Shown one piece after another: positions 1 to 7,529 of a stretch of 19,717 nucleotides of DNA (positions are counted from its first letter, which is position 1; each line of letters begins with the position of its first letter). A model generated the notes under the pieces. It saw only the letters and a list, made by a program, of their open reading frames with translations, was not told the DNA's origin and made no database searches. This DNA is from Sergeia podlipaevii. Its lineage: Eukaryota; Euglenozoa; Kinetoplastea; Trypanosomatida; Trypanosomatidae. The position numbers and the translations under genes are program-made. The stretch covers positions 1 to 19,717 of the forward strand of contig JASANZ010001855.1 in assembly GCA_030849805.1 (NCBI GenBank). The letters are read 5' to 3'.

Positions 1-2
1 AA

Positions 3-37
3 AGGGAGAGGGCAATGTCAATGTTGATGCTCTCCCT
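3..37 (-). other. Short hairpin in the 3' UTR of the CDGSH gene
   Basis: An 8-bp inverted repeat (AGGGAGAG at 3-10 against CTCTCCCT at 30-37) lies just after the stop codon of the double-CDGSH gene. Three more pairs (CAA 13-15 with TTG 24-26) could stack inside across a small internal loop. In the transcript it would be a 3' UTR stem-loop. Kinetoplastid genes are regulated mainly through 3' UTRs, so a role is possible. However, the arms are purine/pyrimidine-rich, and such sequence is common by chance here. The window edge cuts off the rest of the 3' UTR. Confidence 0.3.
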
Positions 38-67
38 CGTTTACTACTACTACCCCCTTCTCATGCC

Positions 68-430
68 TCAGTCTTGCTTGGGGGGCTTCTCAGTGCCAAT
101 GGCGGTACGGAAGATAACGCCAACATGCGAGAAGTCGCAGAAGGGCTGATTCTCAGTGTGCTTGCAGCCGCACAGTAGGTACTTCTTGGATTTTTCCACT
201 GTGAACTCCATTGGTTTCATGCTGGTGTTGTGCTTCTCGTTGTACGCCTTGTGAGTACCATCGCAGAAAGGCTGCTTTTTGCTAAGACCACAAGAGCACC
301 AGTAGTACTTCTTTCCGGCATCAAGCTGGGTGTAGCAAGGTACCTTCTGTGGAATGTTGGCGAACTTCATAGGGGCGTTGGGGTCAACCTTCGTCTTCCA
401 AAAGGAAAGAACAACACGAGAGCGGTTCAT
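68..430 (-). CDS. Double-CDGSH iron-sulfur domain protein (CISD3/MiNT-like)
   Basis: This 120-residue protein carries two CDGSH-type [2Fe-2S] motifs with the family pattern C-x-C-x2-(S/T)-x3-P-x-C-D-x2-H. The first has Cys45, Cys47, Cys56 and His60 and includes the intact C-D-G-T-H core. The second has Cys87, Cys89, Cys98 and His102, with Phe100 in place of the usual glycine. The three-Cys/one-His ligand set is complete in both, so two clusters are expected. Two motifs in one short chain without a membrane anchor is the CISD3 arrangement; CISD1 and CISD2 have one motif plus a transmembrane helix. The N-terminus (MNRSRVVLSFWKTK) is basic, hydroxylated and free of acidic residues, which suits a mitochondrial matrix presequence. 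CISD-family proteins act in Fe-S/redox and iron homeostasis; the exact role here is inference. The start at 430 is the first ATG after a good splice-acceptor candidate about 70 nt upstream. The stop is TGA. Confidence 0.95.
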   Translation of the reverse strand: MNRSRVVLSFWKTKVDPNAPMKFANIPQKVPCYTQLDAGKKYYWCSCGLSKKQPFCDGTHKAYNEKHNTSMKPMEFTVEKSKKYLLCGCKHTENQPFCDFSHVGVIFRTAIGTEKPPKQD

Positions 431-1841
431 TGTGTGTGTGCGTGTTTGCTTTTTCCCCCTTGAATACTGTTAAGTGGTAGGTACTCGATAGTGTAACCTT
501 CTTGTTTAGTTATTTATTGTAGAAAGAGAGGATGGAGAGAAAGAAGGTAAAATAGCAAGCAATAGTTTTCATTTAAGCATTATGGTAAAGAAAAAAAAGT
601 GCACTACTGCATGTGAGATTATTCCGTTCAACGCCTACACAGTTGTTGTTGTTTTTGCTGTTGTTGATTTGAAGGCACATGACCCCTCGAGTAATGCCTA
701 AAGCCCGTTATTGCTATGACAAATGTCTACACTCCCACTCAACTCATCAGTCACTCAAGTCATTCACACGCATATTAATACATGGGGCGTCACATACACA
801 CCGACACACTCACAAACGGAAAAAAGGACATTTTTTTTGATATGCAAGCTGTACTCAATACCTGCCACAAATGTAACTCATATATAGCTGCTATAAAAAC
901 AAAAAAAGACTCACAGTAGTAACGATGTATGTCACGCACGCTCTGTCATTCAAGTTAAAACAAAAAGCAAATAATAACAGTGTGAAGTAAAAACAGATTA
1001 TTTTTTTTTTAAAGAGAAAAAGAGCGAGATATCCAGCATAAAGAAAAACAAGAAAAAATGATAGAAATCCCTCCCCTTCTATTCTGCCAAGCGCAGCACC
1101 CTTCTCCTGCGCGCAGAAACTCTTCATTTTATTGTGTGTGTTTTCTTTTGCTGTTGTTCTCTTTTTTTTTTTCCTACGTATATCAGCCCATTCGGTAAGT
1201 GCTCAAAAAAAAAAAAAAAATAGAGAAAAAAAAGGAAGGAAAAAAAGTATAAAATGGAAAGGAACAAAAAAAATTGCTGTGCACATGAACACACACATAT
1301 ATTAATGTTTTTCTTCTGTTTTTGTTCGTTGTTTCCCTCTCACGGTGCGTGGTTCTACAGTAATCACTTCTACTCCTACTCTCTCTCTCTCTCTGATTTT
1401 TTTTTCTTCCTCTATTTGTATTTTGGTTTTGCTCACGCAGATACGATACACAAAAAAAGAAAGAGAGAAAAAAAAAGCAGCAAGGACCACACATCATCTC
1501 CCACTACACAGCACTGCGCCAGAGCAACAGCAAAAAAAAAAAAAAAAAAGATACAGATACAGATGTATCCTTCGCCCTTACCTCCCATTATTTTCCTTGT
1601 CTCTCACATTTCCCTCTTCTCTCTTTAAAATTGAGCATTGAAAACCCTCTCAAGAGGATCACTATCAAAAGCAAGTAGGTAAAAGCAAGCATGCGCAACA
1701 ACCACATGCAGGTTAGAGTGCTATATTAGCAATTCATTTTCTTTATGTATATTTTTTCCCCTGCTCTTCATTGCGCCTCTGTTTCAATTCCATTCTTTTC
1801 TTTTCTCTTTAGCGCTAACATGTCATAGTGCCGGTAGTACA
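431..1841. other. Gene-free intergenic region, low complexity
   Basis: No credible gene was found in these 1.4 kb. The stretch should hold the 5' UTR of the CDGSH gene on its left and the 3' UTR of the 497-residue protein gene on its right. It contains homopolymer A runs (1205-1220 and 1532-1549), a short (CT)n run at about 1379-1394, CA/GT-rich patches and purine tracts. Open frames on both strands encode only strings of Phe/Ser/Lys/Arg from these repeats and show no family features. A more complex island lies at about 600-780, but no RNA gene was recognised in it. Confidence 0.7.
501..553 (-). promoter_or_regulatory. Candidate spliced-leader acceptor for the CDGSH gene
   Basis: On the minus strand a pyrimidine-rich tract (complement of the purine stretch at about 521-553) is followed by the first AG at 502-501, giving a 5' UTR of about 70 nt. 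This is the usual geometry of a kinetoplastid trans-splice site. Assigned by pattern only; no spliced-leader evidence is in the window. Confidence 0.5.
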
Positions 1842-3335
1842 CTACATCGGTTCCCCTTCCGCAGAGGCCTTCCGTATTTTCGTTTCGCTGCTACGCATGT
1901 CATACACGCCGGCGCGTCGCTCGCGCGTGAGATCCTCCGTGAACACCTTCCGCTGCTTCATCAGCCTCTCCCGTTCCTTCTTTTCAAAACTCTCCAGCTC
2001 CTTCACCAGTCGCTTTCTCTCCTTCTCAAACTTCTTCACGTCTGATGCGTTCAGTGTGTTCATGAACTCCTGGACCTGCACATCATTAGGAGACCCTTCA
2101 GTGATGATGGGTGCACTGGCGCCGTTGTGGTTCGTGGTCGAGGCCGCGGCACTACTGGGGCTCAAGTTGCTTGTTCCATCCATCGATGCTCCTGTGGCAT
2201 CAACGTGACGGTTATGCACATGAGGGCGTGGGGAGGTGGTGGACGACGACTTCTCTTGCTTCTTACGCAGGACCCCACTGAGAGCTTGCAGAAAACCTTT
2301 GCGCCGCGGCGTAGTGGTGGACTGCGCGTTGTTGCCGGCGCTGGTGCGGCTGTCCGTAGAGCTAGACCGGCTTGCGGGTGGAACAAACGTCGTGAGGTTC
2401 TCATGTTGCTCCTCCTCCGCCGCTGTCCCCTCCTCTCCCTCCGGTGGCTGCTCGCACATGTAATGGACAATGTTGCCCTCCTCATCTACGGTTTCGTAAA
2501 TATACGTACTTGGAGCTTGCGTGGGCTGCTCCTGGTCGCTGTGTTGCTGCTGCTTCGTGGAGGCTGCCGCAGCGGCACTATGGACACCCGACTCGCGCTT
2601 CTGAACCGTCTCCGTCATCTCCGCAGCGTAGTAGAACGTCTCGCCGTTCTCGTCCGTGTAGCAGTAGTAGTGTACGTCCTCTTCTTCCTCGCCGCCACCA
2701 CCTGCAGCTTCTGCTTCTGCAGGTGCGTCCTCACCTAATGTGTGTGCATGCTCTCGTACCGTAGCGGCCGTAGCACCTGTGCTGCTTTGTGGACTGACCA
2801 CAACCCGCTTCCCGTCGTCCTCGTCCTCCGCCTCCTCCCGGTGCTTGGGGTGTGAAGGGGAGAGCGGAGGTAAGCCACAGATGTTTTGCTGCGTAGGAGT
2901 TGTGGTATCGCGAGGCTCACCCGCATTGATGTCTTTCTTCTTGAAAAGGTGAAAGAATGCCTTCATATTGCCGTCCATGCTCTTCTTACGGCTGCCGCCT
3001 CTTCCGGGCGTCATGAGTTCATCCGTGCCATGGTGTCGTTGCGTAACTGGGCACCAGACGCTACTGCTCCTCGGGTAAAGGCATCCGGGGCATACCTCAC
3101 CAGGCCGGAAAGGACTGTCGAACATGTGGTCCTCCTCATTGACAGTCAGCGCATTGCCAGTGGACTCGACAGGTGTGTGGTTGGCATTGCCTTTACCAGG
3201 ACTGCCTCGCCGAAAGAGACGCTTGATGCCACTGCCGCTGGAGGTGCGGGTGTGCGAGTGTTTGATGTTCCCCTTCGAGTTGATACCGTAAAGTCTGTCC
3301 TCTGGCACCTCTCCATCTGGTGATGTCTTGGGCAT
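1842..3335 (-). CDS. Hypothetical low-complexity protein, 497 aa, with basic C-terminal coiled coil
   Basis: I do not recognise a family. Visible parts: a Cys-containing patch at 82-102 (C-P-G-C, then Trp94-Cys95 and His101-His102) that could bind metal but is too sparse to call a zinc finger; three short basic-hydrophobic peptides at about 35-43, 122-134 and 345-361; a long acidic, Ala/Gly/Glu-rich disordered middle (about 165-320); two tyrosine-rich motifs, YYCYTDENGETFYY at 223-236 and YIYETVDEEGNIVHYM at 278-293; and a charged helix at about 417-475, rich in Lys/Glu/Arg and probably a coiled coil. There is no signal peptide or membrane segment. The mix of disorder, short repeated motifs and a coiled coil is common in trypanosomatid cytoskeletal or scaffold proteins, but that role is inference. 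The open frame is uninterrupted and GC-rich, unlike its flanks, which supports it as a real gene. The stop is TAG. Confidence 0.88.
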   Translation of the reverse strand: MPKTSPDGEVPEDRLYGINSKGNIKHSHTRTSSGSGIKRLFRRGSPGKGNANHTPVESTGNALTVNEEDHMFDSPFRPGEVCPGCLYPRSSSVWCPVTQRHHGTDELMTPGRGGSRKKSMDGNMKAFFHLFKKKDINAGEPRDTTTPTQQNICGLPPLSPSHPKHREEAEDEDDGKRVVVSPQSSTGATAATVREHAHTLGEDAPAEAEAAGGGGEEEEDVHYYCYTDENGETFYYAAEMTETVQKRESGVHSAAAAASTKQQQHSDQEQPTQAPSTYIYETVDEEGNIVHYMCEQPPEGEEGTAAEEEQHENLTTFVPPASRSSSTDSRTSAGNNAQSTTTPRRKGFLQALSGVLRKKQEKSSSTTSPRPHVHNRHVDATGASMDGTSNLSPSSAAASTTNHNGASAPIITEGSPNDVQVQEFMNTLNASDVKKFEKERKRLVKELESFEKKERERLMKQRKVFTEDLTRERRAGVYDMRSSETKIRKASAEGEPM

Positions 3336-4349
3336 GCCTTACTGCACCAGCACGTATATATGTATGTATATATGTATATATGTGTGTGTTGATGATACTT
3401 TTGTTGTTCACCTTTTTTGAAGCAAGTGTATATATTTGGCAGTGCAGACGTACTGTAAGTATTTGTGCAGTGTATACGAAATGTCAAAGCGCCGAGATAT
3501 GCCCTCTCTCTCTCTCTCTCACTACCACTCTCAAAAGAAGATTTTTAAAGAGATATGTAAAGAGAGATATGTGATGTGGATATGCGTGCCTTCTCTGACG
3601 CCTCTGAGATTTGTTATTGGAAAGAAGCTTGTGTAAACAGTTTCTCCTTATGTCTCTCTCTCACTCACACACACACTCTATATATCGCTTCCGCTTTCTC
3701 TCTTTGTGAGTATACGATATGACTCAGTCAGAAGCAATTTTGATGGACAAATAGTAATAAGAATAAGAATAATGCTGAGAAAGAGAAATTCAGAGCACCT
3801 ATAAAAGAAAAAAGTAGATAAATAGATAAATAATAACAATAGTGAATGCGTGGTAGAGAAAAAGAGAACTTGAATCTCTTCTTCCTTTGTAAGTGTGGCA
3901 GAAAGACAAACAGAGAGAAACCAAGAAGAAAAAAAGAGAAGTTGTTTTTTGAAAATATAAGTGAGAGAATTGCGGAGATGGCATTCATCAAAAAAATAGA
4001 AAGCAATGCATATATGTACGCTGCGGCAATTGCAATAAAGCTTTAAAACTAACGCTCATCAGCACTCAGCATAGAGCTTTTTACTTAGAGCACTCATTCA
4101 GTTTTCTTTTCTGACCATATATATGTATATATGTATTGCATATCTCACACAACGTATGTCTATATAGCTTTTCAGCACACACCTTCAACTTGTGTGCAAC
4201 TGTGCGGAAATGACGATAAGAAAGAAAGAGAAAAAAGAGGGTTGATGGTGCGTGCGAGAACAGTTCCTAGCGTGTGTGCGCGTGTGCTTTTTGTTTCCCT
4301 TTCCTTCCTCTCCTTCTCTCTCTCTCTCTCGTTCCATGCGCAGACGTGC
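3336..4349. other. Gene-free intergenic region with AT and CT repeats
   Basis: About 1 kb without a credible gene. The part next to 3335 is AT/GT-rich (TATATG-type repeats at 3354-3390). A (CT)n run lies at about 3503-3520 and another at about 4316-4330. Purine-rich stretches at 3533-3570 and 3840-3970 would be pyrimidine tracts in the transcript. The open frames seen here are composed of repeat-derived residues. The region should contain the 5' UTR of the 497-residue protein gene and the 3' UTR of the 402-residue protein gene. Confidence 0.7.
3530..3570 (-). promoter_or_regulatory. Weak candidate spliced-leader acceptor for the 497-aa gene
   Basis: On the minus strand a broken pyrimidine tract (complement of 3533-3570) ends in TTGAG, with AG at 3531-3530, giving a 5' UTR of about 195 nt. 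No better tract is visible closer to the start codon, where the sequence is AT/GT repeats. Confidence 0.3.
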
Positions 4350-5558
4350 TCACCACAGCCTGCCGCTTCCTTTCAGCATGCGCTGCCGGTTGCGATATGC
4401 CGCCTCGGCACTTGTACCTCGTATCCACTCCCGCTCACCATCACAAGAAGAAGCCACTGCAGGCGGAGTGGTGCTTGGGTTAACGCTCTTGTGCCCCATA
4501 TTGCACTGACCTGCATCCACACCAACATTGTCAGTGCCCAGCCTCTGTCCATCGCCACATATGACAACACCAGGCACGCGATACCGCGACCCACTGCCAT
4601 AGAGCCCGTTGGAAGTGTAGTACTCACCACTGGACGATGGCGCAGGCACACGCGGCACTGAGGGGGCAGGCAGCGAGAACAGTGCAGTCATCGTCTGCCG
4701 TCGTGTTGAGCTGTCATTGGCCAAGTCCTCCTCAGCATAAAGCTGCGTGTCTGCTGAGGTGCTATGCTGCTGCTGCTGCTGCGAAGTGCTTCTGCTCTGG
4801 TTCCTGTGTGTGCCGCTGACGCTGGGCCTCAGCTTGTGCACAAAGACTAGCTCTTGCGCCGCCGCCGCCGCTGCCGTGTTGGCCTCCTCTTCAACTGCAA
4901 AAAGGTTCACGTGCTGCCGTGTGGCCCTACATATTCGCTGTGGCTGGCGCTTGACTGGCCAGTAGTCGTCCTGCACATGCGCACTTATGGCGACTCCAGG
5001 TCCGCTAAGGCTATCTGCTGGCCTTCTGGCTCTCACGACATGTTCATTCTTCTCAGGGGTGTCAGCAGCAGGGCCACTAGCAGTGCAGTCTATGTGGCGG
5101 CGGGAAGCACCACCACCACCACACGCCGGAGAGGGAGAGCGGCCGTTGCTGCTGCAGCTGCTACTGCCACCGGCACGAGCACCGCCACCATCTGCTCTAC
5201 AACAAGAAGAGGCAGAATGCGGCTCACGCGTTGGTAATGAAGCCCTGTTGCCTCCTTGCATACGCTGAGACTCCTTGTGATACGATACCTCATGGCGCCA
5301 CGCCGCCTGCGCCGCCACCGCCGCTGATCCTGCACGTGAGACGGTGGCAGAAGTGACGGCAACTTCGCTGTCGCGTGACGTGTTGATGTTGTTGTTATTT
5401 CGACGGATAGGGCCCGAGGAAGTAGAGAGGACGCCAGGTAGGTCCCGCTCCTGTGCGTGCTGAGCTCCGCGTATGCTTTTGTTGCTGAAGTGTGTAAGAG
5501 TAGGGTTGCGCTTGAGGTGGTAGATGCGATACTCCTCACCGCTAGTGTTCTGAGACAT
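4350..5558 (-). CDS. Hypothetical disordered protein, 402 aa
   Basis: No family recognised. The N-terminus starts MSQNTSGEEYRIYHLKRNPT, the most ordered-looking part. The rest is Ser/Ala/Gly/Arg/Gln-rich and probably disordered. Features: a Cys-containing Ser/Gly-rich stretch (residues about 115-160, with Cys119-Cys120, Cys135, Cys146 and Cys158); an alanine run at about 229-234; a glutamine run at about 260-264 encoded by a short CAG-type triplet repeat; and a Gly/Tyr patch at about 311-330. The C-terminal segment (about 375-402) is more charged and aromatic and ends in Gly-Arg-Leu-Trp. There is no signal peptide or membrane helix. The start at 5558 is the first ATG after a strong splice-acceptor candidate only about 30 nt upstream. 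The stop is TGA. GC-rich composition compared with the AT-rich flanks, over 1.2 kb with no stop codon, is the main evidence that it is a gene. Confidence 0.82.
   Translation of the reverse strand: MSQNTSGEEYRIYHLKRNPTLTHFSNKSIRGAQHAQERDLPGVLSTSSGPIRRNNNNINTSRDSEVAVTSATVSRAGSAAVAAQAAWRHEVSYHKESQRMQGGNRASLPTREPHSASSCCRADGGGARAGGSSSCSSNGRSPSPACGGGGASRRHIDCTASGPAADTPEKNEHVVRARRPADSLSGPGVAISAHVQDDYWPVKRQPQRICRATRQHVNLFAVEEEANTAAAAAAQELVFVHKLRPSVSGTHRNQSRSTSQQQQQHSTSADTQLYAEEDLANDSSTRRQTMTALFSLPAPSVPRVPAPSSSGEYYTSNGLYGSGSRYRVPGVVICGDGQRLGTDNVGVDAGQCNMGHKSVNPSTTPPAVASSCDGEREWIRGTSAEAAYRNRQRMLKGSGRLW
4757..4779 (-). repeat. Short CAG/CTG triplet run encoding polyglutamine
   Basis: A run of about six CTG units on the plus strand lies inside the 402-residue protein gene and gives the Gln stretch near residues 260-264. 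It is a slippage-prone spot, and length variation between strains is expected. Confidence 0.7.
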
Positions 5559-5586
5559 GGGTAATATATATATATATGTTTTTTTT

Positions 5587-5605
5587 CTTTAAAAAAAAAA
5601 AGAAT
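5587..5605 (-). promoter_or_regulatory. Candidate spliced-leader acceptor for the 402-aa gene
   Basis: The minus strand has an uninterrupted T run (complement of the A run at 5591-5601) followed at once by AAAG, with AG at 5588-5587. The resulting 5' UTR is about 28 nt. This is one of the cleanest acceptors in the window. Confidence 0.55.
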
Positions 5606-6008
5606 TTCTATATCTATATATACTTTCTTAGCGTCTATTTACGGAAAGTGCGTTCAATCGTTGCCGCTGCTGATGCCTTGTTGGATGCTTTATGTAACTA
5701 TTCCCTGCTCTGTGGGATATCGCTTCCATAAAATGAAGAAAAAAAAAGGGGGAAAAAAAAAGAGAAAGAGAAGCACAGCAGTGTATGGAGCGAGAAGTAA
5801 AGCTGTAGACATAAAAGTCGGAATGAAGAAGAAAAAAAAAGGGGAAAAAGTGTCATGTTTGTTGAGAGTCAGAAGCGGTATTGACTGCGTGCATGCCCAG
5901 CGCTGCCTCCTCTCATTTCTCATTTCTCAAGCTCCAGAGATAAGAAAAAGAGGAGAAAGAGGAGAGCTACTCTATGTTTTGGGTGGCATAAGCTTTATAC
6001 TTTCCCTG

Positions 6009-6010
<2 letters not shown>

Positions 6011-6039
<29 letters not shown>
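6011..6039. repeat. (GT)n microsatellite
   Basis: About 14 uninterrupted GT units, in the region downstream of the Isa2 gene. It reads as (CA)n in the transcript. Confidence 0.95.
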
Positions 6040-6040
<1 letters not shown>

Positions 6041-6252
6041 TCATATATAGACGACAAAAGTAAAAGGTAGCGTGACGAGTGGCCACGACCTTTCGCATAC
6101 GAAGCATATTTAAAAAGAAAAAAAATGAATGTCCGCAACGACTCTCTCTTGCTTAAGGGATATGCTAAAGAAGAATTCTCAACATATGCAAGTGTTCTTT
6201 CGCAAGTCTCCATCGCTCATCCTCCTCGCTTCACGCCATGGAGACTTTGCTA

Positions 6253-6840
6253 TCACGCCCTGCGACGACGGATAGGAGTGCCCATGGAGCCACTAGTGCC
6301 CTTCAAATCAGCGGCAGGGCCCGTCTTCGCTCCCTTTTTCCTAATAGAAAACGACATGGCACACGCACAGGACTGATCAATCAGCTCGTTGCCAACCACC
6401 ACAAAAGCAGACCCCTTCAGCTCGCTATGATAGTCTAGCACGGCGCCTTCCAGCTTGGTGGCGCTCACCGTGTCCACCACCAAACGCGGTGAAGGCTCGG
6501 CCTTGGTAAAGTTCTCATCTGTCGGCAACACGGCGTCTCTCTCAGCAATCGCCACGTCCTCTTCTAGGTTCAACTGGTCGTTAGGCTCAAAAGAGAACTT
6601 GTACACATACCCGTGGCAGCCACCAGAGTCAATAGCAAGGCGCAGAAAGCGGTCATCATTTGAGAAGCCCTCCTCCTTGTTCTTCTCAGTTATGCGCTGC
6701 CACGTGCGCGGCGACACAGTGAAGCTCTTCCCGTAGAAGGCAGGCAGTTTCCCTGCAGTGCTGGTGGTAGTAGTGGTGGCACCTACAGAAGCCGTGGCTG
6801 CAGCTGCCGCACAGCGGAATAGAGCGTTGAGGCGATACAT
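6253..6840 (-). CDS. ISA2: Iron-sulfur cluster assembly protein Isa2 (ISCA2/A-type carrier), mitochondrial
   Basis: A-type Fe-S assembly protein of 195 residues. The fold begins after residue 39 (SFTVSPRTWQRI). The three family cysteines are present: Cys75 in IDSGGCHGYVYKFSF, and Cys158 and Cys160 in DQSCACAMSFSI. The YKFSF stretch after the first cysteine and the segment RLVVDTVSATKLEGAVLDY (120-138) match ISCA2 better than ISCA1. With Isa1, Isa2 is needed in mitochondria for maturation of [4Fe-4S] proteins. Residues 1-30 (MYRLNALFRC, then Ala/Thr/Ser with no acidic residue) form a convincing mitochondrial presequence. The residues after the CxC pair are Ala-Met where a glycine is usual. A basic tail of about 28 residues (168-195) extends past the normal end of the family. 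The frame stays open upstream to an ATG at 6897, but that adds only an Ile/Phe/Tyr string from AT repeats, so I use the ATG at 6840. The stop is TGA. Confidence 0.93.
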   Translation of the reverse strand: MYRLNALFRCAAAAATASVGATTTTTSTAGKLPAFYGKSFTVSPRTWQRITEKNKEEGFSNDDRFLRLAIDSGGCHGYVYKFSFEPNDQLNLEEDVAIAERDAVLPTDENFTKAEPSPRLVVDTVSATKLEGAVLDYHSELKGSAFVVVGNELIDQSCACAMSFSIRKKGAKTGPAADLKGTSGSMGTPIRRRRA

Positions 6841-6853
6841 CAGCAATATTGAT

Positions 6854-6896
6854 AGAAATATATAAAATATATAAAATATATAGATAAAAATACGCA
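6854..6896 (-). repeat. AT-rich short tandem repeat in the Isa2 5' UTR
   Basis: Imperfect tandem copies of an ATAAAATAT-like 9-mer immediately upstream of the chosen Isa2 start. They create an artificial in-frame hydrophobic extension. This is the main reason to prefer the internal ATG as the start. Confidence 0.7.
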
Positions 6897-6940
6897 CAAT
6901 AATATACTGTTTTCTTTTCCTTTTTTTTCACTTGATTGTA

Positions 6941-6948
<8 letters not shown>

Positions 6949-6973
<25 letters not shown>
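6949..6973. repeat. (GT)n microsatellite
   Basis: About 12 GT units between the Isa2 start codon and its candidate splice acceptor, so it would be (CA)n within the Isa2 5' UTR. Confidence 0.9.
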
Positions 6974-6983
<10 letters not shown>

Positions 6984-6991
6984 TATCCCTC

Positions 6992-7011
6992 CTTAGAAAA
7001 AAAAAAAAAGA
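6992..7011 (-). promoter_or_regulatory. Candidate spliced-leader acceptor for Isa2
   Basis: On the minus strand CTC plus a T run (complement of 6997-7011) is followed by CTAAG, with AG at 6993-6992. The 5' UTR would be about 150 nt and would start upstream of the alternative ATG at 6897. This site alone therefore does not decide the start codon. Confidence 0.5.
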
Positions 7012-7249
7012 GTTCCTGCTTTCGTCAGCTTTCCACAAAGAATGGTTGCGCAACGTCAAATAAGAAAGACTAAAATGAGAAGAGAGAAAGAAAATATGGA
7101 GAAGAAAGAAAAAGAAGAAGGGAAAAAAGTTGTAAAATATGTACATCAGAACACAAACAGCAAGCGAGTATGGAGACAGGCATGCACACAACGTGTCGGA
7201 CACGGGGAGCACAGTAAGAAAGCTTTCTCTCGCACCCCTATTGCTACTA

Positions 7250-7252
<3 letters not shown>

Positions 7253-7282
<30 letters not shown>
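7253..7282. repeat. (AT)n microsatellite
   Basis: About 15 perfect AT units in the Isa2/PDI-like intergenic region. It is self-complementary and could extrude as a hairpin. Confidence 0.95.
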
Positions 7283-7284
<2 letters not shown>

Positions 7285-7529
7285 CGCACATTAAATATAT
7301 TACGATCTATATGTACACATACACACGCACACGCACACACTTGTGTCCAGAGAAATCAACAACACTAACTACTATCACTTTTTCTTTGTTTAATATTAGA
7401 TAATAGCCTTTCTTCCAATAAATGGATAACGCATAATAATAATAATAAATTGAGAGAAAGAAGAAAAAAAAAGAAAAAAAAGCAAACCAAAAAGATACCG
7501 TTGCTCTCTCCTCTCGTCCTTCCCACTAT

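Larger units (their letters stand above)
5559..6252. other. Gene-free intergenic region with long GT microsatellite
   Basis: About 0.7 kb. It holds the short 5' UTR and acceptor of the 402-residue protein gene, then purine-rich patches (5741-5775, 5822-5850, 5941-5966), the (GT)n run at 6011-6039 and the 3' UTR of the Isa2 gene. Nothing encoding a recognisable protein or RNA was found. Confidence 0.7.
6841..7529. other. Gene-free intergenic region rich in microsatellites
   Basis: About 0.7 kb. From left to right: the AT-rich 5' UTR of Isa2, a (GT)n run, an acceptor candidate near 6992, purine-rich DNA (7050-7130), a long (AT)n run, a CA-rich patch at about 7315-7340 and an A/G-rich stretch (7450-7490) just downstream of the PDI-like gene. 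No gene was recognised. Confidence 0.7.

Noticed and set aside
2127..2738. Plus-strand open frame of 203 residues
   Set aside because: It lies fully antisense to the 497-residue protein gene, is Leu/Arg/Val-rich as expected from the complement of GC-rich Ser/Glu/Ala codons, and has no motif. All supported genes are on the other strand.
4131..4661. Plus-strand open frame of 176 residues
   Set aside because: It begins in repeat-rich spacer and overlaps the antisense of the 402-residue protein gene. There is no recognisable feature.
6841..6897. N-terminal extension of Isa2 as a hydrophobic signal peptide
   Set aside because: The residues come from AT tandem repeats in a probable 5' UTR, and an ER signal makes no sense for an A-type Fe-S carrier.
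5980..7340. Microsatellite cluster as a CRISPR-like array, centromere or transposon end
   Set aside because: The repeats are simple di- and tetranucleotides without spacers, terminal repeats or target duplications. Slippage explains them.
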